Source: Nemertoderma westbladi (Eukaryota > Xenacoelomorpha > Nemertodermatida > Nemertodermatidae). Taken from it: a stretch of DNA of 64,000 nucleotides. The notes below the pieces were generated by a model. The model saw only the letters and a list, made by a program, of their open reading frames with translations, was not told the origin of the DNA and did no database searches. This document shows, one piece after another, positions 30,270 to 39,597 of this stretch (within the stretch, counting starts at the first letter, position 1; every line of letters begins with the position of its first letter). Both the position numbers and the translations under genes were made by a program. The stretch is from the NCBI GenBank assembly GCA_032718475.1, contig JAUCBJ010008380.1, positions 1 to 64,000 of the forward strand, given 5' to 3'.

Positions 30270-31229
30270 CAAGTCCCTAAAAGGTGCCACCCTGCTCCAT
30301 AGCGCGGGAAATTCAAATGATTTGAAAGAGATGTTTTTTGTACTGGAAAGGGTGGTAGATCAGATCTGCCACCTATATTTTGGCGGTAAATTCAAATCTG
30401 CTTTAACATTGAATACATCAATCTGTCAATAGAGTAAGACTAATATGTAATTAATTGACTCAGAATAAATTATTTATTATCGGTTTAACTCACTCATCCG
30501 TTATTGTTGTTGTTTTATCTATTTTGGGGCTTCGAGCAGCACGTGAACAACTAAGCTGACTGGTTAACTGCCAAACTGACTACTACAGTAAGAAGTTTAC
30601 ATTATTAAGTCCACTGCCCTAGCTCCTTGACCATTTAGTACGTACTGACGTACCCACGTACATACTGCAACACACGGTGTCACGCAATTTGTTATGGAAA
30701 TATGATAATATGTAATTTGATTCAACCGCTCGAAGTCCCAGACTAGTTAACCAATCAGCTTAGTTGTTCACGTGCTGCTCGAAGTCCCAGACTAGTTAAC
30801 CAGTCAGCTTAGCTGTTCACGTGCTGCTCGAAGTCCCAGACTAGTTAACCAGTCAGCTTAGCTGGTCACGTGCTACTCGAAGTCCCAAACTCGTTAACCA
30901 GTTAGCTTAATTGTTCGCGTGCTGCTCGAAGTCCCAGACTAGTTAACCAGTCAGCTTAGCTGTTCACGTGCTGCTCGAAGTCCCAGAATAGATAAAACAA
31001 CAACAATAACGGATGAGTGAGTTAAACCGATAAGAAATAATTTATTCTGATTCAATGAATTCATTAGTCTTACTCTATTCATGTATTCAATGTTAAAACA
31101 GATTTGAATTTACCGCCAAAATATAGGTGGCAGATCTGATCTGCCACCCTTTCCAGTACAAATTACATGTCTTTCAAATCATTTGAATTTCCCGCGCTAT
31201 GGAGCAGGGTGGCACCTTTTAGGGACTTG
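30270..31229. mobile_element. 960-bp MITE with long terminal inverted repeats and exact target duplication
   Basis: Ends are CAAGTCCCTAAAAGGTGCC and its complement. Inverted arms of about 250-300 bases (30270-30530 and 30985-31229) match almost throughout. The 12 bases TTCCAACGGACA lie on both sides (30258-30269 and 31230-31241); depending on where the ends are placed the target duplication is 8-12 bases, compatible with hAT or Mutator-type transposases. No ORF. Between the arms are 49-bp tandem repeats. Confidence 0.92.
30729..30973 (-). repeat. 49-bp tandem repeat, five units, inside the MITE
   Basis: CTCGAAGTCCCAGACTAGTT starts units at 30729, 30778, 30827, 30876 and 30925; a sixth start at 30974 runs into the right arm. 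The complement of one unit occurs once near the left arm (30528-30577), so the array is an expansion of a subterminal part of the right inverted repeat. Confidence 0.95.
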
Positions 31230-31289
31230 TTCCAACGGACATAATAGAAATAGATCATCTTTCAGTCTTTTACCAGTCCGGCACTTTGT

Positions 31290-31668
31290 CAATATCGACA
31301 TGTGTCAATATTGAGCTGTTGAGTGAGATGCAGACATGTGTCAAGTCAATATTGACAGTTTCAGCAGTTATTTTCAGCATTTATCATGCTGGATGAAGCC
31401 CTCTGAACAATTTCAACTGCTCTTTTCCTGTTTTTAGCATTTATCATGTCTGCATCTTGCGAATAAGGACTCTGAACAGTTGTATCAGCTCAATTCAGTA
31501 CCGGTACCTATTTAACGTGCTCAGCGAAGGCGTGAATAGTTTCAACAATTTCTGAACATTTTCTGTGATTCTCAACTGCTCAAGCTGCTCGACCTCGAAG
31601 GCCTCTGAACTGAACAGTTTCAACAGCTCTTTTCAGCATTTATCAGTTTATCATGCTGCACAATGCTG
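31290..31668 (+). repeat. Degenerate CTGAACAG satellite, first block
   Basis: Irregular units of roughly 50-60 bases built from CTGAACAGTTTCAACAGCTC, TTTTCAGCATTTATCATGCTG and GAAGGCCT words. The family resumes at 32288-32402 and 34301-34815, so one original array has been split by two insertions. Confidence 0.8.
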
Positions 31669-31677
31669 CAATGGTCT

Positions 31678-32278
31678 GATGGTGGGTGACAGACCGAACG
31701 TAATCAGGATCGAATGTAACATAGTTTTTACGAATCGAACGTAACCTCAATTATGTTACATTGGATCCTATAACTATGTTACATTCGATCTACAAATTAC
31801 TAAGCTCGAATGTAACATACATTTATTTCAGTTGTGTTTTGATTTCAGGAGTTAACCGATGAAATGCTTCGTTTATGTACAGGAAGAAACAGTTTGGCGT
31901 GTTGGTGAGTACAAAACAAAGACCCAAGACACAATTACATGACCTGCAATCTTGTAACATGTGTTAACTTTCGTTTATTGTTTTGGTTCCCCCAACACGC
32001 CTCTATAACCTGCTCCTTTCAGCCTTTAAATAAAAGTAACCTGCATAATCCTTTAACATCTGTCTGTCTGTTAACTTTCGTTTATTGTTTTGGTTCCCCC
32101 AACATGCCTCTGTAACCTGCTCCTTTAAATTTGTAAATGGCAATGTTACATTGAGCTTAGTAATTTGTAGATCGAATGTAACATAGTTATAGGATCCAAT
32201 GTAACATAATTGCAGTTACGTTCGATACGAAATAACCATGTTACATTCGATCCTGATTACGTTCGGTCATGTATCCCA
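31678..32278. mobile_element. 601-bp palindromic element with 9-bp target duplication
   Basis: Arms of about 130 bases carry GACCGAACGTAATCAGGATC, AATGTAACATAG, GGATCCTATAACTATG and AATTACTAAGCTC words in inverted order at the two ends. CAATGGTCT flanks both sides (31669-31677 and 32279-32287). The centre holds two copies of the GTTTATTGTTTTGGTT dispersed repeat (31953-32019, 32069-32130). No ORF. Confidence 0.85.
31953..32130 (+). repeat. Two copies of the GTTTATTGTTTTGGTT dispersed repeat
   Basis: Each copy reads GTTAACTTTCGTTTATTG, then TTTTGGTTCCCCCAACA, then CCTGCTCCTTT. They resemble 2650-2730 closely and are the cargo between the arms of the palindromic element. Confidence 0.8.
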
Positions 32279-32287
32279 CAATGGTCT

Positions 32288-32402
32288 CTGATTCTGAGCA
32301 GCTTTGACATATCTTTTCAGTATTTCTCAAGGCTGCAAGATACACAAAGACCTCTGAGCAATTTAAACAGCTCATTTCAGCATTCCTAATGCTGACAAAG
32401 GC
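32288..32402 (+). repeat. Degenerate CTGAACAG satellite, second block
   Basis: Continues the array interrupted at 31678, with the words GAGCAGCTTTGACATATC, TTTTCAGTATTTCTCAAGGC and CAGCTCATTTCAGCATTCC. Confidence 0.7.
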
Positions 32403-32881
32403 CTCTAAACTAGTAAGCAACCGGGCCGGGTTTGGGTCACCCGGACCGGCCGGTCCTGGACCCGGCAAAAAAGACGCCGGGTACCGGCTGACCGGGTTTT
32501 ATTAAAATTAAGCACTTTGCGTGAATAAGAATGACAAGCCTGTTTGACATACCGGTACCTATATACATGGTAATAACCGGACTGGGGGCCCTCCAGTCCA
32601 AAACAATAAACAGTCACTTTACAAAATGAAGGGAAGGAGCAGGTTACACAGGCGGCCCTTTCTAACCAAAACAATAAACGGCCACTTTACCATATCAGGG
32701 AAAGAAGCAGGTTACAGAGGCGGGATTTCTAACCAAAACAACCGGTCAGTTAGGTCAGAGTAAACAACACACAGCACAGCAGAATATGTGGAGGGCCCTG
32801 AATCCGGATTGTACCATATACATAGGTACCAGACCAGTCAGCCAGTACAGTACACAAAGTTGCCTAAAGGGTTCCGCGTCG

Positions 32882-33056
32882 TTGGGTCCTTTGGTCGTTA
32901 GGTCCTGCGTCGTTAGGTCCTGCGTCGTTAGGTCCTGAGGCATTAGGTCCTGCGACATTAGGTCCTGCGTCATTAGGTCCTGTTGTGTCATATCGTGCGA
33001 CGTTAGGTCCTGTGGAGCGTCGTTAGGTCCTGCCTGCCTGCGTCGTTAGGTCCTGT
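32882..33056 (+). repeat. 15-bp repeat array, left arm
   Basis: Units of CGTCGTTAGGTCCTG with C/A variation in CGTTAGG/CATTAGG repeat about eleven times, some separated by short insertions. The complement forms the array at 33868-34046. Confidence 0.9.
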
Positions 33057-33600
33057 ATTCCACTACTGTACAGTGAACAGGCTGACAGCAGGACAGGTAC
33101 CGGTGTCCGGTAGGCCACTGTATACTGGTATACAAGGTAGGCCTATATGGCAATATCGTAGGTACCGGTAGTAGAAAGGGTAGGTCGGTATAAACGGTAG
33201 GTTGGCCTACTGCCGTTGCGAGGCAGTGTGCTGGGGTGGTAGACTACTTAACCGTGAACTTGAAAGAACTACTTAACTGAGTTATTTTTGTATACCGGTA
33301 CCATTCAAAATCGTTCTAATTTTTACTTTAATCATTTATTCATTCTTTATAGTGTTGTGTTTGTGTTATCATATGTTAATGTTGTTGAACATTTGTGAAA
33401 ATATGTGTTAGTAATGTTGAAGATAAAAGTAGTGCGGCTATTTGAATCAAGTTTTGAGTGGGCGTTTATTTGGGAGCGGGAGGGAGGGGGAACTTTTTTC
33501 TATTTATGTGAACTATTTTTGTAGGTCGTATGAGCAGTGCTCATGGGAACTGTGCTAGTCAATTGGTTTAGGAGAATGGTTTAGGGACGCAGTACTCGTC

Positions 33601-33810
33601 ACCATAGAACATTACAAGCCTCGTTGCGCTCGTCCTGTTTTATCCGAAAATATATTTCATAACGTAGACTGACGATGAACTGAAGATGACACTGTCGTCA
33701 TCGTCACCATAGAACATTACAAGCCTCATTGCGCTCGACCTGTTTTAGTCGAAAATATTTCTCATAACGTTAACTTTATAACTATGAAAAATGACAAAAT
33801 GAAATGTGAA
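33601..33810 (+). repeat. 105-bp direct duplication
   Basis: ACCATAGAACATTACAAGCC recurs at 33601 and 33706, and the following bases (TTGCGCTCG, CTGTTTTA, TCATAACGT) match with several substitutions. It lies in the centre of the hAT-like element. Confidence 0.8.
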
Positions 33811-33867
33811 ATGAAAAATTAAAAAAACTGAAAAATCTGGAAACCCCCCAATCGCCAAAGCCGCAGA

Positions 33868-34046
33868 GGACCTAATGACGCAGGACCTAACGACCAAAGG
33901 ACCTAATGACGCTATTATAGAAGACCTAATGTCGCAGGACCTAATGACGCAGGACTTAACGCCGCAGGACCTAATGCCGCAGGACCTAACGACCACTCAC
34001 AGGACCTAATGACGCGGGACCTAACGACCAAAGGACCTAATGACAC
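33868..34046 (-). repeat. 15-bp repeat array, right arm
   Basis: GGACCTAATGACGCA and GGACCTAACGACCAA units repeat about eleven times. They are the reverse complement of the 32882-33056 array, including the shared CCTTTGGTCGTTAGGTCC word near each outer end. Confidence 0.9.
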
Positions 34047-34300
34047 GTTACCGCCTAAAGTAGTAGGTAGTCAGGTGGTAGGCCTACGTAGTAGCATATC
34101 TTCTTACATTTTAGGCCTATATCATTTTCGATTTTTTTTTTCATTTTATTTTTATTTTGACATTTTTTTCGATTTTTTTTATTTGTATCATTTTTGATAT
34201 CACAAGTGTTGATCCGGACCCGGACCTGGACGCTGGACCCTGCCTTTTTGAGGCAGACCCGGACCCAGCAAATGTTCGACCCAGTTGTTTACTACCGGTA

Positions 34301-34815
34301 CTCTAAACAATTTCAACTGATTTTTTCTCAATTTATCATTCTGCATGAAGGCCTCTGAACAACTTTATCAGTTCTTTTCCGTATTTCTCATGCTGCAAGA
34401 AGGCCTGTGAACATTTCTCATGCTGCATGAAGGCCTGTGAACAGTTTTAACAGTTATTTTCATCATTTCTCATGCGGCATGACAGCATGAAGCCCTCTGA
34501 ACAGTTTCAACAGCTATTTTCAGCATTTCTCAAGCTGCACGAAGTCCTCTAAACAATCTCAACTGCTCTTTTCAGCATTTATCATGACTCAGAAAAGTTT
34601 TATCAGCTCTTTTCAGTATTTCACATGCTCCGCAAAGGCTTGAATAGTGTCAAATCAAAAGCGCTTCTCTGTGCTTCTCAAGCTGCTCGAAGGCCTCTGA
34701 AGTCTGAACAGTTTCCCCATCTCTTTTCAGCATTTATCATGCTGCACAAAGGCTGAAAGGTCTCTGAGCAGCTTTGACAGATCTTTTATGTATTTCTCAA
34801 ACTGTGCAAAGGCCT
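34301..34815 (+). repeat. Degenerate CTGAACAG satellite, third block
   Basis: The longest block of the family, with about nine irregular units containing GGCCTCTGAACAGTTT and CAGCATTTCTCATGCTGC words. It follows directly on the hAT-like insertion. Confidence 0.8.
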
Positions 34816-34834
34816 TACGGCAGATTGGATCCGC

Positions 34835-35085
34835 TAACATTTACCTAAAATTCAGATATTCTCCTGACCAATTTGCATGAGCAATATTAATTAATATCAG
34901 ATAAAGGCAATGCCTAATTTCACCACCTTAATGTGAAATTCCGTCAGTCACATATGACTGACGGAATTTTTTAGTTCGCTTCCAATTTAGGTATTCCTTT
35001 TATCGGATAGAATTAATATTGCTCTGCTCATGTATTTTGGTCATGAGATTATCTGAATTTGTGGAAAATAAAGTTTGCCAGAAAG
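34835..35085. mobile_element. Foldback palindrome, about 250 bp
   Basis: Centre 34951-34954 (CATA) is flanked by perfect 14-base arms AATTCCGTCAGTCA and TGACTGACGGAATT (34937-34968). Outside, imperfect complementarity continues: GATAAAGGCAATGCC against GGTATTCCTTTTATC, AGCAATATTAAT against ATTAATATTGCT, and TTCAGATATTCTCCTGACC against GGTCATGAGATTATCTGAA. Ends are uncertain. It is a MITE-like element in the upstream region of the synthetase gene. Confidence 0.8.
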
Positions 35086-35778
35086 CCTTTGTGTTTCAGT
35101 AAAACTAAACTTTTCTATTATTTTCTGTGACTGGCGGAATTTCCAGCAGTTTTTTTTAGTTTGCAAAACTTTTTTTTGGCTGGAAGGCTTATTGAAATGC
35201 AAGATTTTTTGTGAAATAGTCTACTAAAGTGGTGCTTCTAAATTATACTTCCATTTGCATGATAGTGCACTGCACATCATATTCATTTTAATAAATTAAT
35301 ATGAAAAGGCCAATTATTAACACAATTATATGATTAATTTTCACGAGACTTTATATCCCGGTATTTTTTCTAAGTTGTCAAATATTTACTTATCTATACC
35401 CATTTCCTACACTTTGGATACTGTACTTTTAGGATATGGAAACCGTTTTTGGTGATATTGATGTTAATTTTTTGATGTTATGTCTGTATGTGTAACCCTA
35501 TTTCAATAATCCCCAATATTATTTGCAAAGTTTCATAAAATTTATTTAATTAGGCCCCTACCTGCCTACGCCTACCTTCAAAATGATATTATATGTCCAG
35601 TATGTCCACCAGTCTCCACTTTTAACGAATATGAAATTTTCACTGAAATGTCACTCCATTTATGGAATTGCCCACTTGAGAAATTATAAAAATGTACACT
35701 ACTGTGCATCTACCGGTAGCTTTGTAGTTTGATGTCCCACCGTTTTGTCTGCAGGCAGATATCGCGATACAGGTATTT
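35086..35778. other. Upstream region of the synthetase gene
   Basis: AT-rich non-coding DNA. The synthetase frame is open back to a stop at 35731-35733 but contains no ATG before 35779. I see no convincing TATA box or initiator. Confidence 0.5.
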
Positions 35779-37263
35779 ATGTCTGTAAACGTTAGAGTTC
35801 GATTTGCTCCAAGCCCTACGGGGTTACTACATTTAGGTGGTCTGAGAAGTGCCGCATATAACTACATATTCGCAAAGAAACATGGCGGTTCGTTTATATT
35901 ACGAATAGAAGACACGGACAGACACAGAATAATTCCCAAGTCAGTTGGTAACATAGTCGACGGGTTGAAATGGGCCGGGCTGTTACCCGACGAAGGACCA
36001 CAGGATTGCGGGTTCACTGGGACGCTGGGCCCGTACTACCAATCCCAACGGCTACATTTATACCAGAAGTACTTAGATGTACTAACTGAGGAAGGTCACG
36101 CCTACCCCTGTTTTTGCTCACAAACTCGATTAGATATGATTAAAAAATCTGCGATCTCAGATAATATATCGTTACGACGATATGACAATCGCTGTCGGGA
36201 TTTATCCGCTATAGAACGAGAGAGTTTTATTAAGAAAGGTAAACCTCACAGCATCCGACTTAGGATAAACGAAGGGTCGGTTTCTTTTAGCGACTCGATT
36301 TTTGGGGATGTTTCTTTCACTCCGAGTTTAGACGGAGACCCAATAATTTCTAAGTCCGACGGCTTCCCCGTCTACCATCTCGCTAACGTCATCGACGACC
36401 ATCTAATGTCCATCAGTCACGTCATCCGAGGCAGTGAGTGGCTGACCTCCACTGCTAAACACATCCTATTGTACCGCGCGTTAGGTTGGCAACCTCCTAC
36501 CTTCTGTCACGTCCCTCTGTTACTAACAGCAACTGGTTCCAAATTCTCTAAACGTGATTCCAACTCCATCGGTATAGATTCACTCCAACTCCGAGGCTTC
36601 CTCCCGCAGGCTGTACTTAACCACATTCTCTTCTGCGGTTCTGGATTCCGAAACACATTGGACAGTCAATCCCTCAGAGAAATGATAGAAAGTTTCGATG
36701 TCTCTAAACTACTGCCGCACTCCAGTCAATTAGACCCAAATAAACTTGATTATTATAATAAAAAACATTTAAATTCTATAATTAACGAGGAATCTAAGTT
36801 TGAGGAATTGATGGTCCTGTTTAGGGACTCGCATCTTCCTAGCGATTCATGCGTAAACGCGTCGGAATTGCGTCGGATCCTCCGCACAGAGATCCCCCAC
36901 GCGGCCAACCTGTCGGACATTGTTGCCCCATGTAACGACTACATCTGGTCGGAGCGGTTGGACCTCGTCAACCCACCCGGGTCGGATGTGCGTGGGTTGT
37001 CGGACCAACTCGTTGGCTTCCGGGGCAACGCGGCGTTGGCGAACCTACGGGATTCTACAGACGAACCCGGAATAACATCTGAACTCCGGCGTTATTGTTC
37101 CGCTAACTCGCTGAAGTTCCCAGAGTTTATGGCGCTGCTTCGTTGGTCATTGTCCGGGAAACTATCCGGACCTTCGGTGTCCCGAATGTTCGTTAATTTG
37201 GGCCGGAGATCCACGAGACGTTTAGACGAGGCAATTAACTTCCTTTCTTCTTATAAACAGTAA
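35779..37263 (+). CDS. EARS2: Glutamyl-tRNA synthetase, mitochondrial type
   Basis: The 494-residue class I synthetase charges tRNA with glutamate (ATP-dependent) and in animals serves mitochondrial translation. The sequence shows the Rossmann-fold start with the HIGH-type motif (PSPTGLLHLGG, residues 11-21), FILRIEDTDRHR (about 41-52), the YPCFCS segment, SDGFPVYHLANVIDDH (about 195-210), SHVIRGSEWLTST, and the KMSKS-type KFSKR (255-259), followed by an all-helical anticodon-binding region with GFLPQAVLNHI at its start. Length is near the usual 500-520, but the first residues enter the catalytic domain at once, so a mitochondrial targeting peptide is missing or lies in an unseen upstream exon; I kept the only available ATG. 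The whole gene is one exon, unlike the multi-exon vertebrate gene. UBAP1-like gene follows 495 bases downstream on the same strand. Confidence 0.95.
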   Translation: MSVNVRVRFAPSPTGLLHLGGLRSAAYNYIFAKKHGGSFILRIEDTDRHRIIPKSVGNIVDGLKWAGLLPDEGPQDCGFTGTLGPYYQSQRLHLYQKYLDVLTEEGHAYPCFCSQTRLDMIKKSAISDNISLRRYDNRCRDLSAIERESFIKKGKPHSIRLRINEGSVSFSDSIFGDVSFTPSLDGDPIISKSDGFPVYHLANVIDDHLMSISHVIRGSEWLTSTAKHILLYRALGWQPPTFCHVPLLLTATGSKFSKRDSNSIGIDSLQLRGFLPQAVLNHILFCGSGFRNTLDSQSLREMIESFDVSKLLPHSSQLDPNKLDYYNKKHLNSIINEESKFEELMVLFRDSHLPSDSCVNASELRRILRTEIPHAANLSDIVAPCNDYIWSERLDLVNPPGSDVRGLSDQLVGFRGNAALANLRDSTDEPGITSELRRYCSANSLKFPEFMALLRWSLSGKLSGPSVSRMFVNLGRRSTRRLDEAINFLSSYKQ

Positions 37264-37758
37264 CGGTACACATACCGGTACGTACCGGTACTCTGGCAGT
37301 TGATATTCACCCGATACCCTAAAGCCTATATATATATACACGTTTTGGATAGTAAATGATTATTTTATTTAAGTTTCAGATAAGTAAGTCTACCGGTACA
37401 ATAACTAATATATTTTGGGTAACAAATCCCATTTAAACTCGTTCAATATGTTAATATCAATTAATTTAGACGGCTATATAATATCTAATCATTGGTTTCA
37501 ATTGCAATATATTGATTTATTGAACATTTACTATTTATTAATCTTTTGATGAACTAAGTGACAAGTCTCTTGTAACTTCGCGAAATACAACTGGGGAAAA
37601 CTTCCTATCGCAATCAGTGTAACTCATTCCTATCCCAGACTGCACTATGTTATAAACCGGTATACCGGTACTGTTTAAACTTACTTTCTCTCTTAAATAC
37701 TGTGTAATACTTTATTTATGTTAAATTTAGTTTATAAATCACTAACCGCATCAGCTAC
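37264..37758. other. Spacer between EARS2 and UBAP1-like genes
   Basis: AT-rich, with several TACCGGTA words (for example at about 37273-37290 and 37657-37670). No ORF and no clear polyadenylation signal close to the synthetase stop. Confidence 0.5.
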
Positions 37759-39597
37759 ATGAGCTCCTCTTTATTTATAAGCGTTGCTATAATGCCATTT
37801 GGTAAGGAATATATAAACGATATGGAATGCAAATTGCGATGTAACATACCGGATTGGGTTACACAGACAATTGGGAACGAGGTGCCTGAGCTTTCCTTAC
37901 CTAACCCTGAAACTAACGAGAATTTAACTGAATCATTCGCCTACACATTCGAGTTAGAACACCATATTATAGACTGGACGGAGCGGTACCAGGAGAGAGT
38001 GGAGCGGAGGTCTCAAGAGAGACATAGCAACGCGTTGGTGGCTGTGAACAAAGCGATAGGGACATTGGTGCTGTCTGATGGCCAGCAGAGTAACACCGCC
38101 CCAATGCAACCACATGTAGCGGAAATACCGCAACTTACAACCGAAACAAAATCACTGCAGCTGCAGCCCCCTGTAGGTACCAATGTACAGGTGGCAACAA
38201 GTAAAAAAATATCTAAACCCGGTTCCAAAATAACTGATTCATTCACCCCAGTTGCCGCAGCCATAGGCCTTCCATCGAAACAAACAAACAATAACTACCT
38301 GATCTACCACCATCCCACCCCTATCCCCGCCCCCCGTCCACCACAAACAGCTAACAATAACATCTGCAACTCAGTATCATCTAATAGTAGTCCTCGGAAT
38401 CATATGCAGGTGCCCATGGCAACCACGATACTCCAGCCAACCAAGGCGCCGCCCAATAAACCCGAAACACCGAAGGCTAGTGGCGTAGACAAGCAGAAAG
38501 ATCCACTTAACATTTTGGACTTCCTAGACCAGACTGGAAGTCCTTTCGATAATCTCGAATTACAAACTCTTAATAATTTTCAAGAGTTGGGGAAAATACT
38601 TTCTCCTCCTTTAGGACAGTTTAATATCGCAGATCAGGTTGATAACGCCGCACCGGTGCTACCAGACCCCAGACCACCGGTGCTACCGGACCCCGGACGA
38701 TCAGCTGCACCGGTGCTACCAGACCCCAGACTACCGGACCCCGGACAATCAGCTGCACCGGTTCTACCAGATCCCAGACGACCGAACAGCTCCCCAATAA
38801 CTAATTCCCACGACCTCCTAGAATACTTGCCGCAACATTCCCCCACCAGCCACGAAACCCTCCAACCCCGACTGAATCCACCTGTCTCCATGACAACTAG
38901 GCCGTCGCACGAATGGGACATCGGCGCGCGGACTTCTCGCACGGGACAACCCAGAGTGGGACGGATGAAATCCTCAAAGAGTTTCGGGGATGTATCGAGT
39001 ATAGCGGACGAAGATTGGGAGAGCGAAACGATTCCGAGGCGGACAAACTCGAAGCCGCAACTCGGACGGAACCAAGTCTCCCCGCGGAACGCGGAACGGA
39101 TATCCGTGGTCAACAACACGGAACGGCGGGCCAGCGTCACTGCCGCGAGCGGCTCAGGATTCCGCACCAAATACAATTCGGAATTCCCTAAACCCAATAA
39201 GATTATCCTCACCAATCCATACAGCAGTCTCTCAAACTCCCGTAAAAAGATTGTCTGTAAGTTGGTGAGTCAGACTGGGTTCCCGACTGGTCGCGTGGCT
39301 CGCGTGGTGCAGCGCCACGAACGAGGCTCGCCCCTCCAACGGATCCAGGACGAACTCTTCCTCGTTGACCATCTGGTGTCGGACGCCGGATACCCGGAGG
39401 ACCTGGTGGAGGAGGCCCTACGGCACCAGGGCTCCTCGCCTGTCTGCGTCCGACGGTACATGGACCTGAGTCTGGAACTACTGAGGGACGGGTTTAAACG
39501 GGAACACATCCAGTCCTGCATACAGATCCACGGGTTGGATAGAGACAGGATTCTAGATTCCCTCTCCAATATGTCCCATATTAATATGTTTCGCTAA
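37759..39597 (+). CDS. UBAP1: UBAP1-like ESCRT-I subunit
   Basis: A 612-residue protein in a single exon. UBAP1 is the ESCRT-I subunit that helps sort ubiquitinated receptors into multivesicular endosomes. Evidence: an N-terminal UMA-type motif (MPFGKEYINDMECKLRCNIP from residue 12), a helix after it (FAYTFELEHHIIDWTERYQERV), the short central motif SPFDNLELQTL (about residue 261), which is shared with vertebrate UBAP1, and a C-terminal pair of UBA-like helical units (SOUBA; about residues 490-612, including SQTGFPTGRVARVVQRH, DAGYPEDLVEEALRHQGSS and DGFKREHIQSCIQIHG). The middle is disordered and Pro/Ser-rich, with a local APVLPDPR repeat (about residues 296-345). Somewhat longer than vertebrate UBAP1 (about 500). 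ATG at 37759 chosen as the first in frame; the ATG at 37792 (MPFG) is a possible alternative. Confidence 0.88.
   Translation: MSSSLFISVAIMPFGKEYINDMECKLRCNIPDWVTQTIGNEVPELSLPNPETNENLTESFAYTFELEHHIIDWTERYQERVERRSQERHSNALVAVNKAIGTLVLSDGQQSNTAPMQPHVAEIPQLTTETKSLQLQPPVGTNVQVATSKKISKPGSKITDSFTPVAAAIGLPSKQTNNNYLIYHHPTPIPAPRPPQTANNNICNSVSSNSSPRNHMQVPMATTILQPTKAPPNKPETPKASGVDKQKDPLNILDFLDQTGSPFDNLELQTLNNFQELGKILSPPLGQFNIADQVDNAAPVLPDPRPPVLPDPGRSAAPVLPDPRLPDPGQSAAPVLPDPRRPNSSPITNSHDLLEYLPQHSPTSHETLQPRLNPPVSMTTRPSHEWDIGARTSRTGQPRVGRMKSSKSFGDVSSIADEDWESETIPRRTNSKPQLGRNQVSPRNAERISVVNNTERRASVTAASGSGFRTKYNSEFPKPNKIILTNPYSSLSNSRKKIVCKLVSQTGFPTGRVARVVQRHERGSPLQRIQDELFLVDHLVSDAGYPEDLVEEALRHQGSSPVCVRRYMDLSLELLRDGFKREHIQSCIQIHGLDRDRILDSLSNMSHINMFR
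38645..38790 (+). repeat. Coding minisatellite in UBAP1-like gene
   Basis: CACCGGTGCTACCAGACCCC-type units repeat in varied lengths and encode (A)APVLPDPRxP and LPDPGxSA motifs, all in frame. The expansion lies in the disordered middle of the protein. Confidence 0.85.

Larger units (their letters stand above)
32411..34294. mobile_element. hAT-like non-autonomous element with inverted 15-bp arrays
   Basis: Ends TAGTAAGCAAC and GTTGTTTACTA are inverted repeats. CTCTAAAC occurs at 32403-32410 and again at 34301-34308, an 8-bp duplication as made by hAT transposases, though the right copy is set off by a CCGGTA hexamer. Inside are two mirror arrays of a 15-bp unit (32882-33056 and 33868-34046), a 105-bp duplication (33601-33810) and inverted copies of the dispersed repeat (32590-32740). 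No supported ORF. Confidence 0.7.
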
